Assembly (NCBI GenBank): GCA_937892135.1
Contig: CALAUK010000065.1
Span: 1 to 7,171, forward strand
Length of the DNA: 7,171 nt
Source: an uncultured Clostridia bacterium
GTDB lineage: Bacteria; Bacillota; Clostridia; UBA1381; UMGS1253
Direction of reading: 5' to 3'
Positions 1 through 6,012 of this stretch are shown one piece after another. Position numbers and translations under genes: made by a program. A model generated the notes under the pieces. It worked only from the letters and a program-made list of their open reading frames with translations. It had not been told where the DNA came from and did not search any database. Each line of letters opens with the position of its first letter. The first letter of the stretch is position 1.

Positions 1-1
1 T

Positions 2-406
2 CTGCGCAACGCTATCTCTCGCGAGGCTGAGGCTGTGATAACTATTCCTATATGGTGTAAGGAAGATATCCGCGTGATGCTCAACCACTATATTGCTACT
101 ATTGAGCAAGAGATAGGAGATGTAGAGAAGGACTTTACCATGTCGCTTGAAACGACCGAAACACCAGATTTCTATATTCCTCAGGAAGATATTGAAGCGA
201 ATGCTTCGAAGATAAAGAACGGTGATATCGTTTGTTTCAGGTCAAATGTAGCAGGTTTGGATATATCTCATGTGGCACTCGCATATTGGGATAATGGTGA
301 GCTCAAGTTTATCCACGCCTCATACAAGGAGAAAAAAGTAGTCGTCGATAGACAAACTATCGCCGACTACGCTAAGAATGGTATTCGCTTGATAAGGCTT
401 AATTAA
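2..406 (+). CDS. 3' part of a DUF1460 (N-acetylmuramoyl-L-alanine amidase-like) protein
   Basis: The frame is open from base 2, so the gene is cut by the window edge. The first possible start inside it, GTG at 35, has no ribosome-binding site. The visible 134 residues end with GDIVCF, then GLDISHVALAY, then FIHAS, then a TIADYAKNGIRLIRL tail. From memory this order matches the C-terminal half of DUF1460 proteins, an NlpC/P60-like papain-fold family that acts on cell-wall peptides. The His in SHV and the His in IHAS are the likely catalytic or structural histidines; the active-site Cys would lie in the missing N-terminal part. The family is commonest in Bacteroidetes and Proteobacteria. Codon choice (CGC, ATC, AAG, GAG, CTC) and GC content differ from the clostridial genes beyond 540. 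Its TAA overlaps the stop of the convergent ORF by two bases. The family is fairly certain, the substrate unknown. Confidence 0.7.
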   Translation: MRNAISREAEAVITIPIWCKEDIRVMLNHYIATIEQEIGDVEKDFTMSLETTETPDFYIPQEDIEANASKIKNGDIVCFRSNVAGLDISHVALAYWDNGELKFIHASYKEKKVVVDRQTIADYAKNGIRLIRLN

Positions 407-669
407 CCTTTTCTGATATTTCTTTCAAGTTCCTTTTTCTGGAATCTCTCTACCTTACAGTGTTCATGGCACTGCATATCGTAGTTCCAAATACGTGCTA
501 CACAGTAGTTTGCATGTTGGCAGCTTGATTTGGTTACTTTGCCCTCTTTGAGCTTGTTTTTTCCGTTTTCTGCAAGTCTTTTTTCAGCCTCAGAAGCATT
601 TAAACCATCGGCAGTGCTGCCAACAGCTTCAATTACATCATTAGCATCGCTTAGATAATGTTTAATCAT
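403..669 (-). pseudogene. Chimeric ORF: N-terminus of a cation P-type ATPase joined to an unrelated tail
   Basis: The first ~44 residues (669 down to ~538) read DVIEAV, then GLNASEAEKRLAENGKNKL, the cation-ATPase N-terminal domain of calcium/manganese-type P-type ATPases. The start is well supported: AAGGAGG lies at 677-683, seven bases before ATG, and a Mn-type riboswitch precedes it. A full enzyme of this family has close to 900 residues with TM helices and a DKTGT phosphorylation site. None of that is here, so this piece cannot pump ions. After KLKEGK the sequence changes to a Cys/His-rich tail (C50, C56, C67, C71, with H52, H68, H70) that I do not recognise; no membrane segment is visible. 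Codon use also changes at this point to that of the neighbouring DUF1460 segment. I read the ORF as two unrelated genes joined in frame by chance at ~537, by rearrangement or by a chimeric assembly. Confidence 0.75.
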
Positions 670-676
670 CTAAAAT

Positions 677-683
677 CCTCCTT
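677..683 (-). promoter_or_regulatory. Shine-Dalgarno of the P-type ATPase start
   Basis: On the minus strand AAGGAGG lies seven bases upstream of the ATG at 669. It fixes the start of the ATPase fragment and shows that the 5' end of this gene is intact, even though the body is lost. Confidence 0.8.
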
Positions 684-711
684 ATGAAAAAAATATACTA
701 TTATTATGTAC

Positions 712-749
712 AAAAAAAGACTTTTGTAGTGTATCACCACAAAAGTCTT
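712..749 (-). terminator. Riboswitch-controlled intrinsic terminator
   Basis: On the minus strand a 15-bp stem with one G-U wobble (arms 749-735 and 731-717) closes a 3-nt ATA loop and runs into a T-tract at 718-712, about 40 bases before the ATPase start. The ascending arm contains GACTTTTGT, which is also the 3' strand of the riboswitch P1 helix (745-739). P1 and the terminator therefore cannot form together. This is the layout of a transcriptional ON switch: ligand holds P1, the terminator fails, and the pump gene is transcribed. Confidence 0.9.
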
Positions 750-833
750 GCTATCGTAAGATCCAAATAACCGGACTAATAGTCGAGATGACGGTCATTG
801 GAAGTGCAAAGCACTCAGCTACTCCCTTTTGTC
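739..833 (-). ncRNA. yybP-ykoY (manganese) riboswitch aptamer
   Basis: Read on the minus strand, the RNA begins ACAAAAGGGAGTAGC (832 onward) and ends GCAAGACTTTTGT (to 739). ACAAAAG and CTTTTGT pair as P1. The GGGAGTAGC block, the small AGTGC-TTT-GCACT hairpin (P2), the GTCATCTCGAC segment, the CCGG segment and the closing GCAAGAC are, from memory, the conserved blocks of the yybP-ykoY family. That family senses Mn2+ and controls MntP-type exporters and P-type cation ATPases. The gene directly downstream here is the start of such an ATPase, which fits well. P1 shares its 3' strand with the terminator at 712-749. A promoter sits immediately upstream at 843-871. A covariance-model search would settle the family; I am confident from the motifs and context. 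Confidence 0.85.
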
Positions 834-842
834 ATACTAAGT

Positions 843-871
843 ATATTATCACAAAAAGAAATATTTGTCAA
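843..871 (-). promoter_or_regulatory. Sigma-A promoter of the riboswitch transcript
   Basis: On the minus strand TTGACA (871-866) is followed after 17 bases by TAATAT (848-843). This places the transcript start only a few bases before the P1 helix of the riboswitch, as expected for a leader RNA. GATAAT at 850-845 is an alternative -10 with 15-base spacing. Confidence 0.75.
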
Positions 872-933
872 TCAATTTGAATGAAATTAATATAGAGATT
901 ATAAGTCTGCTTTTGCTTTATATAATTTTTGTA

Positions 934-962
934 TTGTTATTTTGATTTTTATGTGTTAAAAT
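934..962 (+). promoter_or_regulatory. Likely promoter of the glnA operon
   Basis: TTGTTA (934-939), a 17-base spacer and TAAAAT (957-962) lie about 45 bases before the glnA start. The region is AT-rich and holds a second possible -10 (TATAAT at 921-926) without a good -35. I saw no TGTNAN7TNACA (GlnR/TnrA-type) palindrome, so nitrogen control is not evident from sequence. Confidence 0.55.
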
Positions 963-1006
963 AAAATTATCATAAAATTTAGTCATAAGACAGGAGAGGA
1001 TAAAAT

Positions 1007-2431
1007 ATGGATAAAAGAGTTGAAAAAATCTTAAAGCTAATTAAAGAAAAAGACATTAAAATGGTGGATTTTAAAATGGTTGATATTAATGGCCAGTTCC
1101 GCCATGTTACTATTCCTGCAAAGAATTTTTCTGAAAAAACCTTAAAAAACGGAATAGGCTTTGATGCATCAAACTATGGTTATGCAGTTGTTGAAAAGAG
1201 TGATATGGTGTTTATACCGGACCCCGACACTGCAGTTATTGACCCGTTTTGCGAAATTCCTACATTGTCTATGACGGGTAATGCGATGATTATTGATAAT
1301 CCCGAGAACAGACCTTTGGCGCAGTATCCGAGAAATATTGTGCTTGCGGCTGAAAAGTATCTTAAAGACTCTGGAATTGCAGACACAATGCTTATTCTGC
1401 CTGAGTTTGAGTTTTATCTTTTCGACAGTGTGGGCTGGGAGGTTAAGCCTGAATCAATCGGCTTTTCTGTTGATGCCACACAGGCTCACTGGAACAGCGT
1501 TGAAGAAGGACTTGGAAATGTTGTTGCCAAGCAGAAAAACTACCATATTGCAAAGCCGTTTGATGTGTCATACGAAGCAAGAAGCGAAATGTGTATGTTA
1601 ATTGATGAGGCGGGAATTAACTTAAACTACCATCATCCTGAGGTTGGTGCAGCAGGTCAGTTTGAAATTGAACCTGAGCTTGGCGAGATGTCTAAAATGG
1701 CAGATGCAACAATGATGATTAAGTATATCATTCATAACACAGCAAGAAAGTACGGTATGTCTGCAACATTTATGCCAAAGCCTGTAATGGGTGAGGCAGG
1801 TAACGGAATGCACGTTCATATGCTTCTTTTAAAAGACGGCGAGCCCGTGTTCTCTGATGATAACGGATATTCTAACCTTAGCCGTGAGGCTCACTACTTT
1901 ATAGGCGGTCTTTTAAAGCATATAGCATCTTTGTGTGCGCTTACAAATCCAAGTACAAACTCATTTAAGAGACTTGTTCCCGGCTTTGAGGCTCCTGTTA
2001 CAGTTGGATATGCTACTTCAAACAGAAGTGCTGTTATCCGTATTCCTGCTTATGCAAAAGAGCCTACACTAAGACGTTTTGAGCTTAGAAATCCCGATGC
2101 AACCTGTAATCCGTATTTTTGCTATGCGGCAATTCTTATGGCAGGTATTGACGGAATTAAAAATAAGATTGACCCGCACGAAAATGGTTGGGGTCCGTAT
2201 GATATGAATCTTTACAATCTTCCTGATGAAGAAAAAGCAAAGCTAAAGCATCTGCCGACTTCATTAGACGAAGCCTTGGATGCTTTGGAAAAGGACAACG
2301 AATACCTTACTGCAGGTGGAGTTTTCCCCAAAGAGCTTCTTGATAACTTCATTAAGGCAAAGCGCAAGGAAGTAAGAGAGATGGCGGCAATTCCGCATCC
2401 TGCAGAGTTTGATAAGTATTATAATCTGTAA
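1007..2431 (+). CDS. glnA: Type I glutamine synthetase
   Basis: This enzyme makes glutamine from glutamate, ammonia and ATP, the main ammonium assimilation step; it is cytosolic and normally dodecameric. The 474 residues span a full GSI. Visible motifs: GFDASNYGY with EKSDM at 51-66 (usual family form FDGSS, so an Ala and a Tyr are atypical), the metal-site glutamates in LPEFEF (E133, E135), GQFEIE (E220, E222), ATP-site GNGMHVHM (H269, H271), NPSTNSFKRLVPG at 314-326, NRSAVIRIP at 339-347, and the RRFELRNPD catalytic-arginine region at 356-364. The C-terminus (EYLTAGGVF, then IPHPAEFDKYY) looks like the E. coli-type enzyme. NLYNLP carries Y403 where E. coli has its adenylylated tyrosine. AGGAGAGG at 992-999 supports the ATG. 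It is the first gene of a three-gene operon, with 25 bases to the next gene. Confidence 0.95.
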   Translation: MDKRVEKILKLIKEKDIKMVDFKMVDINGQFRHVTIPAKNFSEKTLKNGIGFDASNYGYAVVEKSDMVFIPDPDTAVIDPFCEIPTLSMTGNAMIIDNPENRPLAQYPRNIVLAAEKYLKDSGIADTMLILPEFEFYLFDSVGWEVKPESIGFSVDATQAHWNSVEEGLGNVVAKQKNYHIAKPFDVSYEARSEMCMLIDEAGINLNYHHPEVGAAGQFEIEPELGEMSKMADATMMIKYIIHNTARKYGMSATFMPKPVMGEAGNGMHVHMLLLKDGEPVFSDDNGYSNLSREAHYFIGGLLKHIASLCALTNPSTNSFKRLVPGFEAPVTVGYATSNRSAVIRIPAYAKEPTLRRFELRNPDATCNPYFCYAAILMAGIDGIKNKIDPHENGWGPYDMNLYNLPDEEKAKLKHLPTSLDEALDALEKDNEYLTAGGVFPKELLDNFIKAKRKEVREMAAIPHPAEFDKYYNL

Positions 2432-2456
2432 ATTAATAATTTGTCGGGAGGGCGAA

Positions 2457-2993
2457 ATGCGCACAATAGTTGTTTATAAAAGCAAATATGGTTCTACAAA
2501 AGCCTATGCAGAATGGATTTCGGAGGCTCTTTCATGTGAGATAAGAGAGGCAAAAAGCATAAAATTGGAGGAGCTTTTAGAATATGATACTATTATTTAC
2601 GGCGGAGGCTTATATGCAGAAGTTATAAGCGGAGTAACACTTATTACAAAAAATATTGATGCTTTAAAAGATAAGAACTTAATTGTGTTTTCTACGGGAA
2701 TAACGCCTCTTGATTTAAGAGATTATTATGACAAGCTCGTTATTGAAAAGAATTTTAAAAATGGAGAGCAGGAGAAAATTAAGGTATATAATTTCTTAGG
2801 AAAAATGGTTTTGTCTGAGCTTTCTTTGCCGCACAGAGCGGCATTAAAGAGCTTAAAGATGGTTATGGGTGCAAAAAAGAACCCCACAGAGATGGAAAAG
2901 CTTTTAATTAAGCTCTGCGATGCTGATGGAGATTTTTCTGACAGAGGGCAAATTGAAGGTCTTGTAGATTATGTAAAAGTATTGGCGGTGTGA
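2457..2993 (+). CDS. Flavodoxin-domain protein (Flavodoxin_5 / HemG-like)
   Basis: This 178-residue protein has a flavodoxin fold. It starts with MRTIVVYKSKYGSTKAYA, in which SKYGST (9-14) is the FMN phosphate-binding loop between beta-1 and alpha-1. YDTIIYGGGLYAEVISG at 43-59 is the second strand and loop near the isoalloxazine ring, and LIVFSTGITP at 75-84 is the third. This pattern belongs to the Flavodoxin_5 group, which includes menaquinone-dependent protoporphyrinogen oxidase HemG and many uncharacterised clostridial flavodoxin-like proteins. With no haem genes nearby I infer a general FMN redox role, not haem synthesis. A longer frame begins at 2409, inside glnA, but GGGAGGG at 2446-2452 points to ATG 2457. 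No signal peptide or membrane segment is visible, so it should be cytosolic. It is co-transcribed with glnA and nearly abuts the HAD gene. Confidence 0.8.
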   Translation: MRTIVVYKSKYGSTKAYAEWISEALSCEIREAKSIKLEELLEYDTIIYGGGLYAEVISGVTLITKNIDALKDKNLIVFSTGITPLDLRDYYDKLVIEKNFKNGEQEKIKVYNFLGKMVLSELSLPHRAALKSLKMVMGAKKNPTEMEKLLIKLCDADGDFSDRGQIEGLVDYVKVLAV

Positions 2994-2997
2994 GATA

Positions 2998-3630
2998 ATG
3001 ATAAAAATTAAGGATTTTGAAATTGATGCGGCGATTTTTGATATGGACGGAACTTTGTTAGATTCTCTTTCTGTCTGGACTGATTTGGCTCAAACTTTTT
3101 TAGAAAGCAAGGGAGTGGAGTTTAGTAGCGAGCTATGTGAAAAAATGAAGGCTATGAGCATTCAGGAATCAGCTGTGTTTTTAAAAAATGAGCTTGAGGT
3201 ATGCGATTCTTCAGAAGAGATAATAAATGGCGTAAGAGAAAGCCTTATAAAGTTTTATGCAGGCGAGGCCAAGTTTAAAGAGGGAGCGTATGAATTTCTG
3301 GAAAAGCTTAAAGAAGCGGGCGTTAAGATGTGCATTTGCACAGCAAATGATGAAAAACTTGCATATCTTGCTCTAAAGGCTAATAAAGCCGAGGGATTTT
3401 TCTCTGATATAATATGTATGGGAAAGCATAATCCAAAAGCTTATGATACATGTCTTGATGTGCTTAATGCCAAAAAAGAAACATGTATGGTGTTTGAAGA
3501 TGCATACTACGCTACAAAAACTGCAAAAGAGGCAGGGTATAAGGTGTGCGGTGTGTATGACAAGCACGAAAAAGAGGATATAAAGCCGTTTTGTGATATT
3601 TATATTGATTCTTTTAATGAAATTTTATAA
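2998..3630 (+). CDS. HAD-superfamily phosphatase (subfamily IA, PGMB-like)
   Basis: This is a 210-residue haloacid dehalogenase-type hydrolase. Motif I is FDMDGTLLDS with nucleophile D15 and acid/base D17. Motif II is CTAND (T115). The motif III lysine is probably K143 in GKHNPKAYD, and motif IV is VFEDAYYATKTAKEAG (E167, D168). A helical cap domain fits residues ~20-95 (C1 cap), as in beta-phosphoglucomutases and phosphoglycolate phosphatases. The usual VFEDS-x-x-G of motif IV is VFEDAYYA here, a mild departure. Substrate cannot be told from sequence; a small phosphorylated metabolite is likely. The start lies four bases after the flavodoxin stop with only a weak GGCGGTG-type site, so translation is probably coupled. 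It is the last gene of the glnA operon and is followed at once by a terminator hairpin. Confidence 0.88.
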   Translation: MIKIKDFEIDAAIFDMDGTLLDSLSVWTDLAQTFLESKGVEFSSELCEKMKAMSIQESAVFLKNELEVCDSSEEIINGVRESLIKFYAGEAKFKEGAYEFLEKLKEAGVKMCICTANDEKLAYLALKANKAEGFFSDIICMGKHNPKAYDTCLDVLNAKKETCMVFEDAYYATKTAKEAGYKVCGVYDKHEKEDIKPFCDIYIDSFNEIL

Positions 3631-3632
3631 TG

Positions 3633-3663
3633 AAAAAAGCATCGACAACGTCGATGCTTTTTT
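3633..3663. terminator. Bidirectional intrinsic terminator between the HAD gene and tRNA-Leu
   Basis: GCATCGAC (3639-3646) and GTCGATGC (3650-3657) form a perfect 8-bp stem with an AAC loop. Six A's precede it and six T's follow it. On the plus strand it ends the glnA-flavodoxin-HAD operon three bases after the HAD stop; on the minus strand it ends the tRNA-Leu transcript. Its outer edge touches the encoded CCA end of the tRNA. Confidence 0.9.
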
Positions 3664-3746
3664 GGTGCGGGTAAAAGGACTTGAACCTTCACGTCGGGGA
3701 CACTAGATCCTAAGTCTAGCGCGTCTGCCAATTCCGCCATACCCGC
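3663..3746 (-). tRNA. tRNA-Leu (anticodon UAG)
   Basis: On the minus strand the gene starts GCGGGTA (3746-3740) and ends TACCCGC-A-CCA (to 3663), a perfect 7-bp acceptor stem with an encoded CCA. The anticodon arm is CTAGA-CTTAGGA-TCTAG, giving anticodon TAG, which reads CUN leucine codons. The long variable arm (TGTCCCCGACG region) is typical of class II tRNAs, and the T-arm has GGTTCAAGTCC. GGCGGAATTGGCAGACGC is the usual leucine D-arm sequence. It has its own promoter at 3777-3805 and shares a terminator with the operon on the other strand. Confidence 0.97.
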
Positions 3747-3776
3747 ATATTTGGTATTGCTCTCGCAACGGATATT

Positions 3777-3805
3777 AGTATATCACCTTTTTTTGTGTTT
3801 GTCAA
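3777..3805 (-). promoter_or_regulatory. Promoter of tRNA-Leu
   Basis: On the minus strand a perfect TTGACA (3805-3800) is followed after 17 bases by TATACT (3782-3777), about 30 bases before the mature tRNA 5' end. This is the strongest promoter match in the window, as expected for a stable RNA gene. Confidence 0.85.
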
Positions 3806-3855
3806 CATTTTTTTGAAAAAAATTTTATTTTTTTTTAAATATTTTTTTGCGGCAC

Positions 3856-3884
3856 TTGACTAGACATAAAAATAGCGATAAAAT
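3856..3884 (+). promoter_or_regulatory. Promoter of the dus-CARF nuclease operon
   Basis: TTGACT (3856-3861), a 17-base spacer and TAAAAT (3879-3884) lie 30 bases before the dus start. It is divergent from the tRNA-Leu promoter; the stretch between them is a run of T- and A-tracts (about 3785-3848) with no other signal seen. Confidence 0.75.
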
Positions 3885-3914
3885 GTTATTAATTAATGTT
3901 TTACGGAGAGAAAA

Positions 3915-4838
3915 ATGAAGCTATATTTTGCGCCCATGGAGGGAATAACACCATACACATACAGAAATACTCACGCAGAGCTTTTTGGTATGTGTGATAC
4001 ATACTTTGCGCCTTTTATAACGCCAACGGAAAACGAAAGGCTTTCTTTAAAGAGCCTCCGGGATTTAAAAGAGGAAAACAATATTATAAAACCAATGCCT
4101 CAGGTTTTAACAAACAGTGCCGCGGCATTTTTAGAGTTTGCAGACAAGGTTTCACAGATTGGATTTGATGAGGTAAATCTTAATCTGGGCTGCCCGTCAG
4201 GAACTGTTGTGAAAAAGGGAAGAGGCGCGGCAGCTTTGAAAGACCCTGACAAATTGGAAAAAATGTTTGACGAGATTTTTTCGAAGGTTAAAATAAAGGT
4301 TTCAGTTAAAACAAGAGCGGGCTTTTCTGATCATAACGAATTTGTTCGACTTGCGGAAATTTATAATAAATATCCCTTTTCTGAGATTATTGTTCACCCG
4401 AGAGTGCGCGAAGAATATTACAGAGGAAAGGCAAAGCACGAAACTTTTTCTGTTATATATGAAAAGAGCGAAAAGCCTCTTTGTTATAACGGAGATATAT
4501 ACGAAGTTGAAGACTATAATAGAATTAAAGAGGTTTTTCCAAATACAGCCTCGGTTATGCTGGGGAGAGGGGCTGTTAAAAACCCTGCTCTTTTCAGGCA
4601 AATTAAGGGTGGGGAGAGCCTTAAAACCTGTGAGCTTATAAACTTTTCCCGTATTTTGGAGCAAAGGTATATAAAGGTTTTAAATTCAGAGGTTTTTACT
4701 TTGTACAAGCTAAAGGAAATATGGATGCATATGATGCAAAATTTCCCTGAAGAGAAGAAAATTTTTAAAGCAATTAAAAAGGCAAACAAGCTTTCAGAAT
4801 TTAATTCTGCGCTAGTGTGTTTGCCTGAATTAGAGTAA
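3915..4838 (+). CDS. tRNA-dihydrouridine synthase family protein
   Basis: This FMN-dependent enzyme reduces specific uridines to dihydrouridine in tRNA. The 307 residues show the Dus TIM barrel in order: APMEGIT (6-12) at the FMN site; VNLNLGCPSGTVVKKGRGAAAL (87-108), where C93 is the catalytic cysteine; VSVKTRAG (129-136) with K132; VHPRVREEYYRG (160-171) with H161; YNGDI (191-195); and LGRGAVKNPALF (226-237) as the phosphate-binding end. The C-terminal helical domain that grips tRNA follows. The usual GCP-x-x-x-V-x-K-x-x-x-G spacing is kept. ACGGAGAG lies just before ATG 3915. Which uridine it modifies, and whether it is DusB-like or a divergent clostridial type, is not clear, so no symbol is given. 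It heads an operon with the CARF nuclease, whose start is 13 bases past the stop. Confidence 0.92.
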   Translation: MKLYFAPMEGITPYTYRNTHAELFGMCDTYFAPFITPTENERLSLKSLRDLKEENNIIKPMPQVLTNSAAAFLEFADKVSQIGFDEVNLNLGCPSGTVVKKGRGAAALKDPDKLEKMFDEIFSKVKIKVSVKTRAGFSDHNEFVRLAEIYNKYPFSEIIVHPRVREEYYRGKAKHETFSVIYEKSEKPLCYNGDIYEVEDYNRIKEVFPNTASVMLGRGAVKNPALFRQIKGGESLKTCELINFSRILEQRYIKVLNSEVFTLYKLKEIWMHMMQNFPEEKKIFKAIKKANKLSEFNSALVCLPELE

Positions 4839-4841
4839 AGT

Positions 4842-4847
4842 GGTGAT
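4842..4847 (+). promoter_or_regulatory. Shine-Dalgarno that sets the CARF nuclease start
   Basis: GGTGAT pairs with the 16S 3' end and sits four bases before ATG 4852. GTG codons at 4840 and 4843 are in frame, but they form part of or precede this site and have no site of their own, so ATG 4852 is preferred. Confidence 0.6.
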
Positions 4848-4851
4848 AAAA

Positions 4852-6012
4852 ATGACTATAATTGAGCTTTTTGATGAAAATCAGATGGAAAATGTGGTTT
4901 CGGTGCTTAGTCTTAAGCCTGAAAAAGTTGTGTTTGTAGGTTTTGATAGCGTTATGACGAGTGACAGAAAAAAAGATATTGAAAAGTTTTTTAAGATTAA
5001 GGGCATAAAACTTCAGATAGAATATGCAATTGTCGAATCAGATGATTATCAAAACATATTAAATACTCTTGAAAGAGTTTTTAAAGCAAACGAGGACTGC
5101 ATTTTTGACCTTACGGGCGGAAGTGAGATGGTCATAATGGCTATGGGAGAGCTTTCTTCCCAAAATGATGTGCCCGTAGTTCAGTTTGACATTGAAAACA
5201 AAAAGGTTGTTAAGGTAAGAAAGCCTGAAGCAATAGGTGAATGCTCGCGCACTGCAAGTAAAATTAGTGAGCACTTTACACTTATGGGCGGATTAAAGGT
5301 CTCAAATGATGTTTGGAGTTTTTCTGAAGATTTTAAAGCAGATATAAAAAGAATATGGGAAGCGTGCAAGATTGGCCACTATGTGTGGAACAAAATGACT
5401 CCATTGTTTGCTAATATCGATGAAGGAGGAGAAGTAGTAATTGATACAAAAGAAAAAAAACAGGAGGAAATTCTGGAGGCGCTTTCTGAAAAAGGAATCT
5501 TAAGAAACTTTTCAAACAAAAACGGAATTGTAAGGTTTACATATAAAAATTCACAGATTGCAAAATGTCTTACAAAAGCGGGAAATATTCTTGAGCTTTA
5601 CGCTTATGTTTCGGCTCTTGAAATAAACGAACGTCAGATGGGCTATTTTTCTGATATTGACATAGGAGTTATGGCTGACTGGGACGGCGTTTTGCTTGAC
5701 TGGAGGCAAAGAACAAAGGATACTAAAAATGAAATAGACCTTGTTTTTATGAGAGGGGCTATACCTGTTTTTGTATCCTGTAAAAACGGAGAGGTTACAA
5801 AAGAGGCACTGTATGAATTGGAGACAATTTCTCGCCATCTTGGCGGAAAATATGTTACCAAGGTTTTGCTTGCAAGCTATGACCTTGATTTAACATCTAA
5901 CAGAAAATATGTTGCTCAGCGTGCGAAAGATATGGGCATAAAGGTTGTTTGCGGAATTGATAAAATGGGGCATGAGAAGTTTTTATCTGAGCTTATGCTT
6001 GCGGCAAAATAA
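4852..6012 (+). CDS. CARF-domain PD-(D/E)XK nuclease, DUF1887 family (Card1/Can2-like)
   Basis: These 386 residues have the three-part plan of DUF1887 proteins. Residues 1-145 form a Rossmann-like CARF domain: NVVSVLSLKPEKVVFVG at 14-30, then IFDLTGGSEMVIMAMG at 84-99, whose LTGGS loop is the cyclic-oligonucleotide-binding signature. Residues ~160-235 look like a winged-helix linker. Residues ~240-386 are a restriction-endonuclease-like domain: GNILELY (E248), NEIDLV (D296) and VFVSCKNGEV (K311). In the family, Card1 and Can2 are activated by cyclic tetra-adenylate from type III CRISPR-Cas10 and cut DNA and/or RNA. The (D/E)XK position appears as S-C-K (S309), so the metal site may be a variant. 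No cas gene or array is visible; the partner is dus upstream. The trigger is unknown here: a distant type III system or another nucleotide signal. The family call is strong, the activity inferred. Confidence 0.85.
   Translation: MTIIELFDENQMENVVSVLSLKPEKVVFVGFDSVMTSDRKKDIEKFFKIKGIKLQIEYAIVESDDYQNILNTLERVFKANEDCIFDLTGGSEMVIMAMGELSSQNDVPVVQFDIENKKVVKVRKPEAIGECSRTASKISEHFTLMGGLKVSNDVWSFSEDFKADIKRIWEACKIGHYVWNKMTPLFANIDEGGEVVIDTKEKKQEEILEALSEKGILRNFSNKNGIVRFTYKNSQIAKCLTKAGNILELYAYVSALEINERQMGYFSDIDIGVMADWDGVLLDWRQRTKDTKNEIDLVFMRGAIPVFVSCKNGEVTKEALYELETISRHLGGKYVTKVLLASYDLDLTSNRKYVAQRAKDMGIKVVCGIDKMGHEKFLSELMLAAK

Noticed and set aside
880..1000. GlnR/TnrA operator or glutamine riboswitch upstream of glnA
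   Set aside because: No TGTNAN7TNACA palindrome and no structured leader could be seen; the region is plain AT-rich promoter DNA.
1180..1819. Open frames inside glnA (1180-1386 -, 1293-1601 +, 1622-1819 -)
   Set aside because: They lie fully within the strongly conserved glutamine synthetase frame, lack ribosome-binding sites and show no recognisable domain.
2409..2456. Upstream extension of the flavodoxin protein to an ATG at 2409
   Set aside because: It would overlap glnA by 23 bases and has no ribosome-binding site, whereas ATG 2457 has GGGAGGG just upstream and gives the typical flavodoxin N-terminus.
4302..4789. Open frames on both strands inside dus (4302-4664 -, 4342-4641 +, 4514-4789 -)
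   Set aside because: They overlap the conserved Dus barrel and are AT-rich shadow translations with no start signal.
5059..5861. Minus-strand frames inside the CARF nuclease gene
   Set aside because: They are shadows of a gene with clear CARF and nuclease motifs; none has a Shine-Dalgarno.
4840..6012. CRISPR array or cas genes near the CARF nuclease
   Set aside because: No direct repeats with regular spacing and no other cas-like frame exist in the window; the repeat downstream is a single inverted pair.
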